A stretch of 64,000 bases of DNA from Lates calcarifer (lineage: Eukaryota; Chordata; Actinopteri; Centropomidae). The notes beneath the pieces were generated by a model, which was not told where the DNA came from, did not search any database, and saw nothing but the letters and a program-made list of their open reading frames with translations. Shown here piece after piece: positions 12,380 through 23,689 of the stretch. Every line of letters starts with the position of its first letter. Within the stretch, counting starts at the first letter, position 1. The DNA is taken from assembly GCF_001640805.2 (NCBI RefSeq), contig NC_066835.1, forward strand, positions 6,380,227-6,444,226. The letters run 5' to 3'. Position numbers and translations under genes: made by a program.

Positions 12380-13525
12380 GGCACTTGCTGATCCGGCTCA
12401 TGTGTTTGCATCAAGTCAGCTGGACTGTGTGTTACTGCCAACCAATGACTGAGTGTGTCAACAACCAGTCATGCAAATCGATTGGAGGTATAAATGTGTG
12501 GGTTGCAATACAGTCCTCTAGGTAATCTCTGCAGTTACAGAACCACCTCTTTGACTGCCGACTGAAGAATGTTCACTGTCTTCAAAACTGAGAAGATGGG
12601 AGCGCGCTTCATTTCAGTGGCTCTGCTCTGCCTCTGTGGCCTCTCCTTTAGTCAAGGTAATACATACACTGTTGAAAGTGCTGGTGTATGTTTCACCGCT
12701 TAACACTTAGTAAAATCTATTTAACTGTGAATGTGTGTATGTAATATACAGGTGAATGAGTCTGTGTGTCTTTTTCCTTTTCCTCAGGTTTGTGACCATC
12801 AGCGTCAGGAGAACTTGGATTTCCCAGGATCAGACGTAGCAGTTCTCTTCTCTCCTGATGCGGAGCACTGTCAGTACTTGTGCACCCAGCACCCTGCCTG
12901 TCTCTTCTTTTCCTTTATTAGGGCCTGACTGCACCGTTGCATAAACAGGTACAACAACTGATTAAGGATTAATGAATGATTTTTTTTAATGCATATGCAT
13001 ATGTACACACACATTTGTGTGCAAAGTGGACTGCAAATTTTTCAGAATAAAGCTACCTGTAACTGATACTATGCAATAAAGGTAATGAAATAAAAAGTAC
13101 AATATTTGCCTCTTAGACCACCTGCCTCTCTCTCTACCAGGCACTTCCACTGCCTTCCTCAAGTCCACTCCCTCTGGACAGCCCACGGTTCAGGTTACGA
13201 AGCAGGGTATCACCTCCGGCTTTTCTCTTAGATCCTGCCACCCAGACCCAAGTAGGTATACAGCCATTGTAAACCATAATGAAAACCATTAGTAACTAAA
13301 GATGTTGGCTGACACTCTTCTTAACTTTCTGTGTGGCTGTCCATCTTCCAGAGCCTTGTCTGTCTCAGGTCTATCAACACGTGGACTTCTACGGAGCAGA
13401 CTACAGACAGCTGTTCACAGCAGACTATGAGGAGTGTCAGAGAGCCTGCACACATGACCCTGCCTGTCAGTTCTTTACCTTTCTCACTGATGACTTTACA
13501 CCTGAGAAGTACAGGTAAGTAAAAT
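12380..13525 (+). repeat. Near-identical block shared with 3450-4598 (promoter to exon 4)
   Basis: From 'GGCACTTGCTGATCCGGCTC' (12380; 3450 in copy A) to 'GTACAGGTAAGTAAAA' (13525; 4598) the two copies are essentially identical, including introns 1-3. Differences noticed: a roughly 16-bp indel upstream of the promoter, a few substitutions, and several single-base insertions confined to exons 2 and 3 of copy C. Immediately outside the block the copies are clearly diverged. This pattern fits gene conversion or a very recent partial duplication. Confidence 0.85.
12471..12495 (+). promoter_or_regulatory. Core promoter of apple-gene copy C (octamer + TATA)
   Basis: Same octamer (12471-12478) and TATAAAT (12489-12495) as in copy A, inside the shared near-identical block. 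The spacing to the start codon (12569) is unchanged, so copy C could still be transcribed even though its coding sequence is broken. Confidence 0.55.
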
Positions 13526-14323
13526 GCATGATTTAATTGATTAATCTATTTATTTTTAATAAAGGCCTGCAGGTGCAGAAAATGTCATTGGTTAAGACAA
13601 ACATCAGTGGGTATAATGTGTTTTGGGGTTTAGTTGTCTTAGACAGACACCCATGGAGAAACCCCCCAAAAAAACGAAAAGAAAGACAGGAGTATATTTT
13701 TTCAGCAGTGGCCCACACACCACTGAGCTGCCCTGTATTACTGAAGTCTTTTAAACCGCTGGCACCTTCAGCTTCAATTCAGTATTTTGACAGGGGTGTG
13801 TGTTAAGTTGTATTCTGTCCATGGAGTCATGCTGTTGTCCCTATTCTTTCATCCCGCTTTAATTCAACCAGTGAGAAGAGTGAGTTGAATTATAGCATTA
13901 TATCATGTACTGTTATCTTTTTCATGTATTTAGATACAAATGCCACCTTAAATTCAGCTGGCCAGTACCAAGGACACCTGAAGTAGGTGGCAGAGGCTGG
14001 GTGTAGTATCTGGATTCTCCCACAGTGGACAATCACATGAACACTTGAGCACAGGTTAAAAAAAAAATAAAAAATCTAATAAAGGTTGCAGCATTGGTTG
14101 TAGCAACATCTTGCAGGCTGTTGTGCTTGTTTTCTCATGTTACTGATTGTTTTATACAGATTGTGAGGGCAAGCTCTTTCCAAAGACAAACCTTCCAGGA
14201 CACGACATCGAGTCTCTGCTCGCTGCCTCTCCTGAACACTGTCAGACACTGTGCTCTGCTCATCCACAATGTTCCTACTTCTCCTATGTCGGGTAGTTTG
14301 TGCTTGACAAATTTTCCTAGAGT

Positions 14324-14374
<51 letters not shown>

Positions 14375-15198
14375 TTACACTAACCTGAACTTTAACCAGA
14401 CCTAACCTTAAACCAAGTCTTCACACTAATTTCATTAAGCATTTATCTGAGTTTTCGTCTTCTTGGGGTTTTCAGGAACAATTTTAAATGTTACTTGAAA
14501 AAATAATATGGCTGAAATGGTCGCCAAAGCTGAAGAAGGAGTCACATCTGGGTTACCCACACACTTCTGTCAGCTGGTTAACAGTACGTACCACATTCCA
14601 AATCTGTTCCATCCTAATTATTGGAATCATTTAACAAATATGACTGTGTATTTGTATATTCTGTTTATTTTTTTGCACTGAGCTCCCGTAGTTTAACCTG
14701 CAGCAGAAGTATAAGCCCAGTCCTCTCTCCTAACAGAGTGTGCTATGAAGACTCTTGAAGGGATAAATTTGCCAGGTTCTGACCTTCGCTTCCTCCTGGT
14801 GAATAATGCTAAGGCGTGTCAGAAAACCTGTACTGAGGATCCCAACTGCCAGTTCTACACCTACACCATTGCTGAGTTCAGTATCCATTTTACACAATGT
14901 TAATGTATATACATGCAGGCACACAAATACAAATATAACACAGAGATGCAGCTACAAAACATTGTATGTTGCTTCATTCAGGATCCAGAAACCATGTAAC
15001 AGTAACCCTAATCCTGTAGCCATACTTTGTCATTTAAAGATATGTGTAATTATATTTATGCATAGAATTCATCACTAAAGATGTTGTTGTTGATGCTCTT
15101 TCATTCTAGCCGCCGCTGCTATCTCAAGCGTGTCATCACCATGCCGCTCCTCCCCAAAGTTACTAAGCTGGCCAATGCTGTGTCTGGCTTCTCCCTGA
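12569..15198 (+). pseudogene. Apple (PAN)-domain gene copy C, disrupted
   Basis: All nine exons can be located with normal splice sites: 12569-12656, 12788-12948, 13141-13251, 13352-13514, 13934-14054, 14160-14292, 14476-14583, 14737-14880, 15110-15198. The reading frame is not open. Exon 2 carries four extra bases relative to copy A (extra T at its start giving an immediate TGA, extra G, C and A near its end). Exon 3 has one extra C. Exon 5 has a 2-base net insertion leading to TAG. Exon 7 has one extra base leading to TAA. The last cysteine codon is destroyed in exon 9. Unlike copy A, apple 4 keeps its first Cys (TGT). The exon 5 and 7 lesions lie outside the converted block, so this is probably a true pseudogene, although some of the exon 2-3 insertions could be assembly error. 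Confidence 0.75.
14325..14364. repeat. (AC)n microsatellite in intron 6 of copy C
   Basis: Pure AC run directly after the exon 6 donor region. It generates a spurious repetitive ORF on both strands that should not be annotated. Confidence 0.95.
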
Positions 15199-16369
15199 GG
15201 AATGCCACTATTAGCACACTGTATCCAACGATAATCAGACAGTCAAATAAACTCATAATCCACAGATAATCAATGTGATCAAATATAATCCAATAAATGA
15301 TCCAGCAGCAAACAGTCTGTTTAAATTATTCATTTTTGAGTTATATGTGAGATATTTTCACTTTTTTGTGTCTCATTACTGTCCCCTTCTGGACCACAAT
15401 GTCTGCTTTTTTACAACCCCTCTCCTTACCTGCAAGTCCCCAAGACATAATGGCCAAATTGTTAACTAAATTTTGGTTGAGAGTAAAGTGGCTTTGTCCC
15501 TGTGGTTCGTCCTTGATGACTGCACGTACAGTATGTAATTATAACAGCAGAGGTGTCTAAACTATAGGCACGTATAAACCACTGCTGCTTTACTTAACTG
15601 TGTTGAAGAGTGCCTCTGAAAAGCTCAAGGTTTTGGTGTGAAAAAGAACATTTAGTGCTGACTAAACTAAACTGACAAATCGTAACCCACATTTAAGCCT
15701 CACCACATGTACAGTTTGTGGTTACTTGAGTATAAGCATGTAAGTGCAGGTGTCCACTTACATGCGGTACAATCTGTCTAAATGTATATGTACATACACA
15801 CATGTATTTCTTTTTCCATTTATTTAGAATGTAGTCTGGAGCTTTTTCTGTGTATGTGGATTTCCCAAAACATGAGTAAACTTTCTCTATTCTCCTGATA
15901 TAAACAGACAGGCAAACTATTTATTTTTAGCATTTAGTCTATTAAACAGTACACAGATTATTTATTTATTTATTTACATTTTTTTGAGACAAAATGGTAA
16001 GCATCATGATGGAAGAATTTCAAGAACAAAGAAGGCGGTTGTGCCATTTACTTGTTATTATTTATGTTATCTTTTTTCTATCTTTAGCGAAAGCAAATTG
16101 AATGGCAGCATCATTTGATTTTGAGGCCCTTTTTCTCTAAACCTGTGCTAGTTGATATATTGGCCACTTGGGGGCACCACAACAACTTGTAAAAACAGAA
16201 TCATGTTTCTGATCACTGGATGAACCCATTCTAATATTCACTCTGCTTTTTGCTCTATTTTAGTCTCCACCATCTCTTGATGGATATATGTCTTATACGT
16301 GTTCCACAATGTTCACCAGCTAGTCGCTAACGTTAGCAATTAGCAGTAGCCATGCAGACTGGGGTTAGC

Positions 16370-16845
16370 CAGCAGGAGCAGTCTAACCCTGTTCCTCTCT
16401 GCAGACAGGCAGGCTCTGACATTAGCAATGTGTTGGTAGATGATACAGAGGAGCTGTGCTGTGCATCATGACCGGCTATTTTACATGTCTCACTGAGAGT
16501 TTGTCTGAGGTTGCATACAGGTGTGTTTGTGCCCTATGCATGCATACATAGAGAAATATAAATGCAACATAGAATTGATTTAGGCCACTGTACACTGAGA
16601 AACTGAGACAACAGATACAACAGTAAATAGGTAGCTAGAAATCATGTATGTTTAATTTAGATCTAAAATTCCCTCATAAATCCTTCATAGAATTAACAAT
16701 GGCACCTAATTAAAGATGCTGTTATTGATTTTGCCATTGCTATCTCAAGTATGTCATCACCACACGACAAAGTTTCCAAATTGGCCAGTGTTGTTTCTGG
16801 ATTCTCCCTGGAGAACTCACAGTTCTCTCTCTCACTCATACACAC
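16370..16845 (+). pseudogene. Fossil of the apple-4 exons (unit D)
   Basis: 'CTAACCCTGTTCCTCTCTGC' before 16405 matches the acceptor region of exon 8 in copies A and C, and the following 100 bp are a decayed exon 8. At 16738-16815 the text GCTATCTCAAGTATGTCATC and TGTTTCTGGATTCTCCCTGG matches exon 9, with the reading frame broken. This is a fourth, terminal remnant of the array. The 15.2-16.3 kb interval between C and D shows no gene. Confidence 0.65.
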
Positions 16846-16899
16846 ACGCATTCACACACAAATAGAAACAGATGTTCAAATAAAATTGGTCACGTTTAA

Positions 16900-18750
16900 T
16901 GCGATAAAAGAATGTGTACTAATGCATGGATGAGTTTATTTACAGATCAGGGGAGAAATGTCCTCTCACTTCCTGATTTCAGACAGTTTTTTCTGTCACT
17001 TCTGCCCTCCTCCCTGCATACTGAACCCTCCTCTTTTCCTCTGCTTGAACCACAATGACGGCCTGTTGCCTCACATACACACTCACAAACACACAGCACT
17101 TCCCTCCTTCTCTCTCCGTCTTTCCTTCCCTCCTTCCTCTCCGCTCCCTCCAGCCTCCCCTCCCCCGTGGGAAACCCAGTGCAGTGTGACTGTGGTTCCT
17201 TCCTGGAAGCTGTGGTGGTGACTCTGGCTCCTCTACTCAGAGGCTAGAATAGTGCCAGCCAGCCTGTGTGTGTCTATGTTTGTGTGTTGTCTGTGTGCCT
17301 GTCTGTATGTGTGTGTGTGTGTGTATGTGTGTATATGTATGCACCCTCCGCAAACATTCCACCACCATACCGTCCGTCCGACCGCCGGCCGGCCTCGCAC
17401 GAGAGCCACGCCGCCACCGCGGTTCAGTCCTGACGCCAGCCCTGAAGACTCACATTACACACACACACACACACACACACAAGACGTGTGTGCACACAAC
17501 ACCACATAAACAAAACACTCAGCAAGGCACAGACAAACACACAAAGAGGGCAGCGAGCACATGACTCTGGCTTGAGCACACACTAGCACACTCACTCAAA
17601 TAAACAATATGCACTTTGCGGAACACACACATTTTTGGACCGCAGACCACAGACATTGCATCCTGAAGTAGATCAAAGCGTTCTCCAGCAGTAAACACAC
17701 ACAAGGCTCTTCTCTGCTCTCTCATCCCCACGGAGCCGTTTTGGTGAAGCACGGCACAATTATGCTGATCTTCTTGAGAAACAACTCGTTGCAACTGTCA
17801 TTCATCATTGTTCGGGGGTTTCTCGTGCACCCCGTACATGCTGGCCGACTCTCTGTGATTCACACCATTTCTCCTCTCTGCCCTCTTAAACCTTGACAGT
17901 CCGTCTCATCTCCCCCGTAACCCCCGTCTCCTGCCTCCCTCCCACCCTGTTATTGAACGTCTACGCTGAATCAGTCACCCAACCACAGCCCTTCAGATCT
18001 TTTCTTTGTTTTCCCTTCTCTCCATCCCTCCCTCTCGCCCTCTTCTGTACTGTCTGTCCATTGTTGAGGAGACAGAGGCGCAGACAAACAGGGAGAGAAG
18101 ATATCCGCTGGTGTACACAAGATTGGAGAGAAAGAATGGCAGAGAGACAGCAGAGGAGAGGAAGATACATAGACTGATATGAGGGTAAAGTTAATTACAG
18201 GGGACTGTCAATTAGAGGGCAAAGTGATGGGTCTGTTTGCCTCGCCGCGGCATCCCAAAAACATCACCAGCTCCCACCATGTTTATCCTCTGAAGCCACA
18301 AGACCACAGCTCCCATCAGCCATCACTGGAGACAGCTTAGATACAGTGGGGGTTACGGCTGGGGAACATGCAAGCCCTGATTGCAGACAAGGCTAATATG
18401 GGTAAGTGGGTAACATGTAGTTTTCAACCGTTTCTTTGCCATTTGTGTTGATAGCACATTATGTAGCTGCAATTACATGTTTGCATTTGCATACACAGTC
18501 AGAGAAGACACACAGAGAAAAAAATAACGTGAACAGAGGTAAAGGCACTTAGTCTTTATAGAGATTTTTGTCAAACATTCCTCAGAGTTGGAAAAGGTAA
18601 TCAAATGTATAAATGTTTTGGAGAAAAAAAAAAAAACAATTATCACAGTTAAAAGATCAGTGAAAACTCAACATCAACCCGTTGAGCGTTGTATATATGG
18701 CTCTGTTGGACACTCTTCTATGTGTGTATTTGTCAAGCAAGATCATGAAC
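16900..18750. other. Intergenic spacer between the apple array and heyl
   Basis: No gene recognised. It holds a GT/GTAT microsatellite at about 17300-17340, a (CA)n run at about 17456-17482, and pyrimidine-rich stretches at 17100-17165 and 17925-18060. The short ORFs here lack family resemblance and are dominated by low-complexity residues. Part may be the 3' flank of heyl, which ends at 18992 on the minus strand. Confidence 0.5.
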
Positions 18751-18755
18751 ATGGA

Positions 18756-18761
18756 TTTATT
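18756..18761 (-). terminator. Possible heyl polyadenylation signal
   Basis: TTTATT on the plus strand is AATAAA on the minus strand, about 230 bp past the heyl stop codon. It is the nearest clear hexamer I noticed, but an AT-rich context makes chance matches common. Confidence 0.35.
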
Positions 18762-18991
18762 CAAACCTTCTATTCCTTCACATTCCTCCATTCTATTATC
18801 ATACATGATTGTTTGTGTTTATCTAAAACTTCACCCATAGTCTGATATGGCTTTTAGAGTCCCTTAAAGGTGGAGACAATCATCAAAGGTCCATTATTTT
18901 CTCCAAAGGTATCATATTTGCTACATGGTGCACATGGGAGCTCCATGTCCACTGTACAGAGTTCATTTGGAAAACAAAACCGAGTTGAGCT

Positions 18992-21900
18992 TCAGAAGGC
19001 TCCGATCTCAGTCCCCCATCCCTGGGTCGCCTTGGCTGAACCGCTCAAGCCCCTGCGCTGGGCTGTGGGAGACCCCAGAGGCGCAAAGGGCCTGAAAGAG
19101 ACTTGCGGCGGAGCAGAGGTTGATGAAGTAGAAGAGGAGGAGGAGGAGGAGGGAGAGGAAGAGGAAGGGTGGGGAGGGGAAGAGGCGAGGCCCTGGTGGC
19201 ACAGTGAGGGGATGGCTGGGTCGGCCTGGAGGGGGCGAGGGCTGGGGACGCAGCGAGGGAGGGCATCCTGTGGACGGTGGCCAGAGCTGTGGGCGCGAGG
19301 AGTGGCGGTGCGCCTTGCTGGCAGCCAGCCAAGGGGGCGAGGCGGAGGGAGGCAGGCGATGGGTAGCTCCCCAGCAGGGCGAGATCCCGTCGCCCGTTGG
19401 GGAATGGAGGCGAGGAGGAGGCTGGCGAGGTGGGGGAGATCTGAGGAAAGGACGCCCACGGCCAAGGAGGGAAGGGCAAGGCGGAGCCGGGGCCGACTGT
19501 AAGAGGAGAGGGTCTAACTCACTTGCGCAGTGTGAGAGGTGGGACCAGGCGGGCTCCTATAGGGTCCGGGGACTCCCCCTCAAGGGAACTGAGGTACCGC
19601 ACCACCTCCCCAACACACTCCCTAAAACCCAGGGTCCTATAATCGACTGCCAAGGCCCTCGATCAAAGTATCCTAAGAGAGAAGAAGAGAGTTAGTCATG
19701 CACTGAATAATGGTAATGGAATGCAGTTAGTCATGAAAGTTCTTCCTGTGCATGCTGTCTTTTTAATCTTTTGATCAAAAAAATAAGACAATAATAATAT
19801 ATTTGTCTACTTTTTTGATGGGTTTAAGATCTTTTCCAGCATTATTTCAAAGGCTTTTTGTGTCTGTGTTACACAGAAAACGAATGACACACAGAAAATC
19901 CTAGAAAGTGGATTGTTAGGGATGCAAAAAAAAAAAAAAAGTCAAGAATTCTCACCTTTTCCTCCCATGGCATGCAGCAGTTTGAGGTGGTCCACTGTCA
20001 TCTGCAGAATCTCTGCTTTCTCCAGCTTAGATGAACCCTGCAAGGGAAAATGAAGATTAGATCAGATTTAATGAAGCTGGGTTATTACTTGTATCACTGA
20101 ATTAGATTTGTAAGCAGTTACCTGTTTCTCAAAAGCACTGGGTACAAGTCTGCGGAGCTCTGACAGGCTGTGGTTGATGCGGTCTCTGCGCCTCTCTCTG
20201 ATCTACAAAACAAGAGGAGCAGAGGGAGAGTTAGGACCAACCCAAAAAAGACAGCCCTAAAAAAGATGACAATCCAAGGTTATAATCCACTCACCCCTCT
20301 TCTCTTCTTTCGAGCCAGAATCTGCGAGGCGCTGCCAGGAGACATGGACCCGGTGACTGGGCTGTAGCGTGGAGATAGAGAGAGAGAGTTGAGGGAAATG
20401 TGGGGGATGGCGCTGGCACAGAGAGAAATATAGTAACTTTGATTCTCCTGCATATTGTTATTATTACCCTCCTTAATATGAGACAGAGGCAGGATGGCAC
20501 ATCAGCCCCCTTCAATCTAATTTGTTTTTTGGGCAGGGAGAGGCAAAGGAGTACCCGGGAGAGGAGGGAGGACGAGATTGTTTTGGTTTAATGCGTTTCT
20601 GGACATTAGTCTCAGTGAAATGACATGCTGTTCTCCTTTCCATCTGAGCAAAAGCACTTTTAGAAAGATGATTATATAGCCTTGGGGCGATGCTTTCGCT
20701 CGCATGGGGCTCCAGCATGCAGCATGGGATGTGAGCTCCTCCGAGTACAGTCACTCAATATGGATTGTGTTTGTTTGTGAACACTCATCTTACAGGCCTG
20801 AAAGAGCCTGTCAGCTTGGAGTCCCCTTCAAAACTGCCCCACCAGAGACTTATTGCGTTTCTATTAGATTTTAACATGAAGGCTGCCAATTTAGCTGTGT
20901 GTTTTTGTTTAGGTTTATGTTTGATGGGGCTGACTTGAAAAGGCTGTACTGTCTTCTGTTTGCATGTCACATGGCAATCTGATTTATCCAAACCGTCTTT
21001 AGCATTGCTGGCTTGCTGAGTGCCTGTGATGTAAGCAATATTCATGTGAATGTGTTTTTGTGTACTGTAGATACACTGTTAGAAATACATGCTAATGAAT
21101 ATTCCCTTTAATCCACATTTCCACACTGCCAGCCAAAAAATGTGACTAATGCACCTAAAACTGTGTAATGACTTGTAAAGAGTCATTTTACTGCTTATCA
21201 GACATTTTCCACAACACTCAAACAGGTTGTAAGGAAATGTCTGCAGTTAAGCAGCATGGCATTGTGGGTCACACGTACATTCAGAGGTTGAAATGTTTTT
21301 TTTTCTTTCAAATAAAAACACTGTATATTTGTAAAGGTGCATTTTCCAGATTATTCCCTCTGCATATATTTAGCTATATACATGCAAATAATAGACAAAC
21401 TATGATTGACTATATGAATTTGTGACAAAAACATGCAACACTCAAGTTTCCTGTATAAGTTCATACGTTTCTGTGTAAGTTTCCTGTACCTTAATACAAT
21501 ATGAACTGAACAGAGCATTTTTTTGACAGTGGATTAAATCTCTAAAAATAAAGCAAGAATGTTTATATGTCTTGTACTGAAGAGACAGAGTATAATAAAA
21601 CAAATTCAAATTCAGTATTCACTCACACACAATGTGCCTCTAATGTTCCCACAATATGTTATAATATCCCCAGTATATTTAATGTAGGGTTGTCCCTCTT
21701 TGTTGCTTTGCTGTTCATCTGATAATTAAATTTTTATGTTTTTGCAACATCAAAGAGTTTCTGAACTGGAAAGGATTAAAGATTGAAACATTGTTGCATA
21801 ATTTACAGTCATAAATTAACCAAGAAATGCTTGATGAATACATTTTAAAACTGGACTCATGCAACATTTTTTTATGTACTTGATCTGATGATATTTTCTA

Positions 21901-22626
21901 TACTAAATACATCTATAATCTTCAGCCACTGTTTCCATGCTTCAGACATGACAGGCCTCACAATTCTTTAACATAAACTTGTTTTAATGCATGTCATGCA
22001 TGCAATGACTGCTATGCACCTCTGCATTTACTCACACGGGCAAGTAAAAGGAGCAAACATGACATGACAGTTTCATAGACAGGGAAAATGCGATGAATAT
22101 ATATATATCTGGATGTGTGAATGTGGCAAATTTGCTGCCACAGGCCTCAAGTTTAAACTTGAAACTGACAGCTTTGGTTTTGTTAGAGGGCGTGTCAAAA
22201 CTTTCAAATTACTTAAATACATTTGCCAATAATTTACAAATGGATTTTATCCCAATGCAGAAAACTTTTGAGAGTAGGAGTTACTCGTTTGTCATTATTG
22301 TTTCATAAACCGCATCGCCTTCTCAGATTTAAAAAATTTTCCTGCAGTCCGTCAGCTTGTCTGCAGCTCAGTGTGTGGCAGCTTCTACATGTCAAAATCT
22401 TTGCAAATCCCATAGTTCACTGGCAAATATGTTTAGAGCTAATTTGTCTTGAGCCACTAATTACATCCGGATACTATCTAATTTCACTCTGACCTGTGAT
22501 TGGAGGGCATGTGTTGCAAACTCAGGTGTGGTTGGCGGATGCTCACCAATAGCTGTCTTCTTGTCCCACGTCAATAAACTCGTCTGTGTCCGAGTCTGGG
22601 GAGCTGTAGTCGTGAGGTCTCTTCAT
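18992..22626 (-). CDS. heyl: heyl, hairy/E(spl)-related bHLH-Orange repressor, 5 coding exons, last exon frame-broken here
   Basis: Notch-pathway transcriptional repressor that binds E-box/N-box DNA as a dimer. Exons on the minus strand: 22626-22547 ([16 protein letters not shown]...), 20361-20295 (ends ARKKRRG), 20202-20122 ([19 protein letters not shown]), 20037-19956 ([19 protein letters not shown]) and 19672-18992, ending in GTEIGAF, the conserved Hey C-terminus. The PWPWASF motif and [13 protein letters not shown] tail favour heyl over hey1/hey2. Exons 1-4 splice in phase. Exon 5 does not stay in one frame: the Orange domain is readable only if bases are restored near 19661 (one) and 19543 (two), with further one-base slips near 19485 and 19370. 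As written, an in-frame TAG at 19559-19557 would leave 141 residues (bHLH, no Orange). Because the protein remains recognisable in pieces to its last residue, sequencing error is as likely as true loss. Confidence 0.85.
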
Positions 22627-22786
22627 GTCTCTGCCTCTTCCTCAGTAGACGGACTGACAGATGGACGATGGACCGAAGGATCTGGGTGATCTTGTCAGCT
22701 GCTCTCACACTAAAGACCGTCTCCCCTCTGGATGAGACACTCACCCTGGGTGCCCCTCACTCTCTTGTGTTTCTCTCAAGCTGTTA

Positions 22787-22795
22787 CTTATAAAA
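22787..22795 (-). promoter_or_regulatory. Putative heyl TATA box
   Basis: On the minus strand this reads TTTTATAAG, about 165 bp upstream of the heyl start codon. That would place transcription start near 22760 and give a short 5' UTR. The position is plausible, but there is no supporting transcript evidence. Confidence 0.4.
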
Positions 22796-23089
22796 GCTTT
22801 GTTGTCCTTAGTTACTTCTTGTCACTTGTGCGCGTTTTTTGTGGTTGTTGTTGTTTCTTGATGTGTCTTCTGTCCTCTCCTCTGTGAGTCAGCGGTGCCA
22901 CTTGATCGACCCCCAAGGGCCCATGACAACTAAGAAAATTCACAAGCTGCTTTAGTCTTTTACTCTATCACTGGCATCCAATCGTAGTCTCTCGCTTTCT
23001 CCCTCTCTCTCTCTTTCTCTGTTATTTCTCTCTTGGCTCCCTCTCTCTGTCACAGCCACCCAATGACAAAATAGGACTTTGGCAGTTGG

Positions 23090-23340
23090 GGCAGGGTTGC
23101 CAGTTTTGGCTCCCCCGCCTCCTCTCCCTGTCCCTCCTCCCTCCCTTTAATCTGCCCTTCCCTGGCTTGTCACCCTCCCTCCCCACTCTCTCCCTCCCCA
23201 CCCCCCACCCCCCCTACCCCATCTTTCCATCCCTTTGCTCAGTCATCCTCAGTCAATTAGCCTCCAATCTCATCCTGCTTTCCTTCCGTCCTTCCGTATA
23301 TCCTCCTTTCTTTCTCTTTCTTTGCTCCTTTAATTATACT
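23090..23340. repeat. Long pyrimidine-rich tract upstream of heyl
   Basis: About 250 bp composed almost entirely of C and T on the plus strand, including runs of C around 23195-23220, about 0.5-0.7 kb upstream of the heyl start. Such polypurine-polypyrimidine sequence can adopt triplex (H-DNA) structures in principle. The ORF that runs through it is low-complexity and not a gene. Confidence 0.6.
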
Positions 23341-23384
23341 GCTTTGTAGAACAATGGCAACGGGAGGGAGGGAGAGAGATGAGG

Positions 23385-23392
23385 TGTGGGAA
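23385..23392 (+). promoter_or_regulatory. Candidate RBPJ (CSL) site TGTGGGAA
   Basis: An exact YGTGGGAA match about 760 bp upstream of the heyl start codon. Hey genes are direct Notch/RBPJ targets, so the location is sensible. A single 8-mer is weak evidence, and I saw no paired site. Confidence 0.3.
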
Positions 23393-23689
23393 TGATGGAC
23401 TGTGAAAACACTCCATCATCTGCGGGGGAGTGTGTGATGATATGCAATGCTCGACTCTCACACAATCACACAGGTGATTTGGAGAATTGAGTTACTGAGC
23501 TACTTTGTGTGAGTGTGTGTGTGTGAGACATTCAAATAACAGAGAAAAAACATCAGTTTTCTACAGAGAGAGAAAACACCATTTTTTCCCCTCTGGGTAC
23601 CATGATGTAGGCATCTGAAAAATCTTATTATCTTGCTTTTTTTTTTTTACCCTTAAACAACACTTACTGTATTGCTTTAATGTTAATAA

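Noticed and set aside
18870..19695. Long plus-strand ORFs (210 and 163 aa) rich in Gly, Glu and Arg
   Set aside because: They are antisense shadows of the GC-rich heyl last exon. The minus-strand reading has the conserved bHLH exons upstream and the GTEIGAF end.
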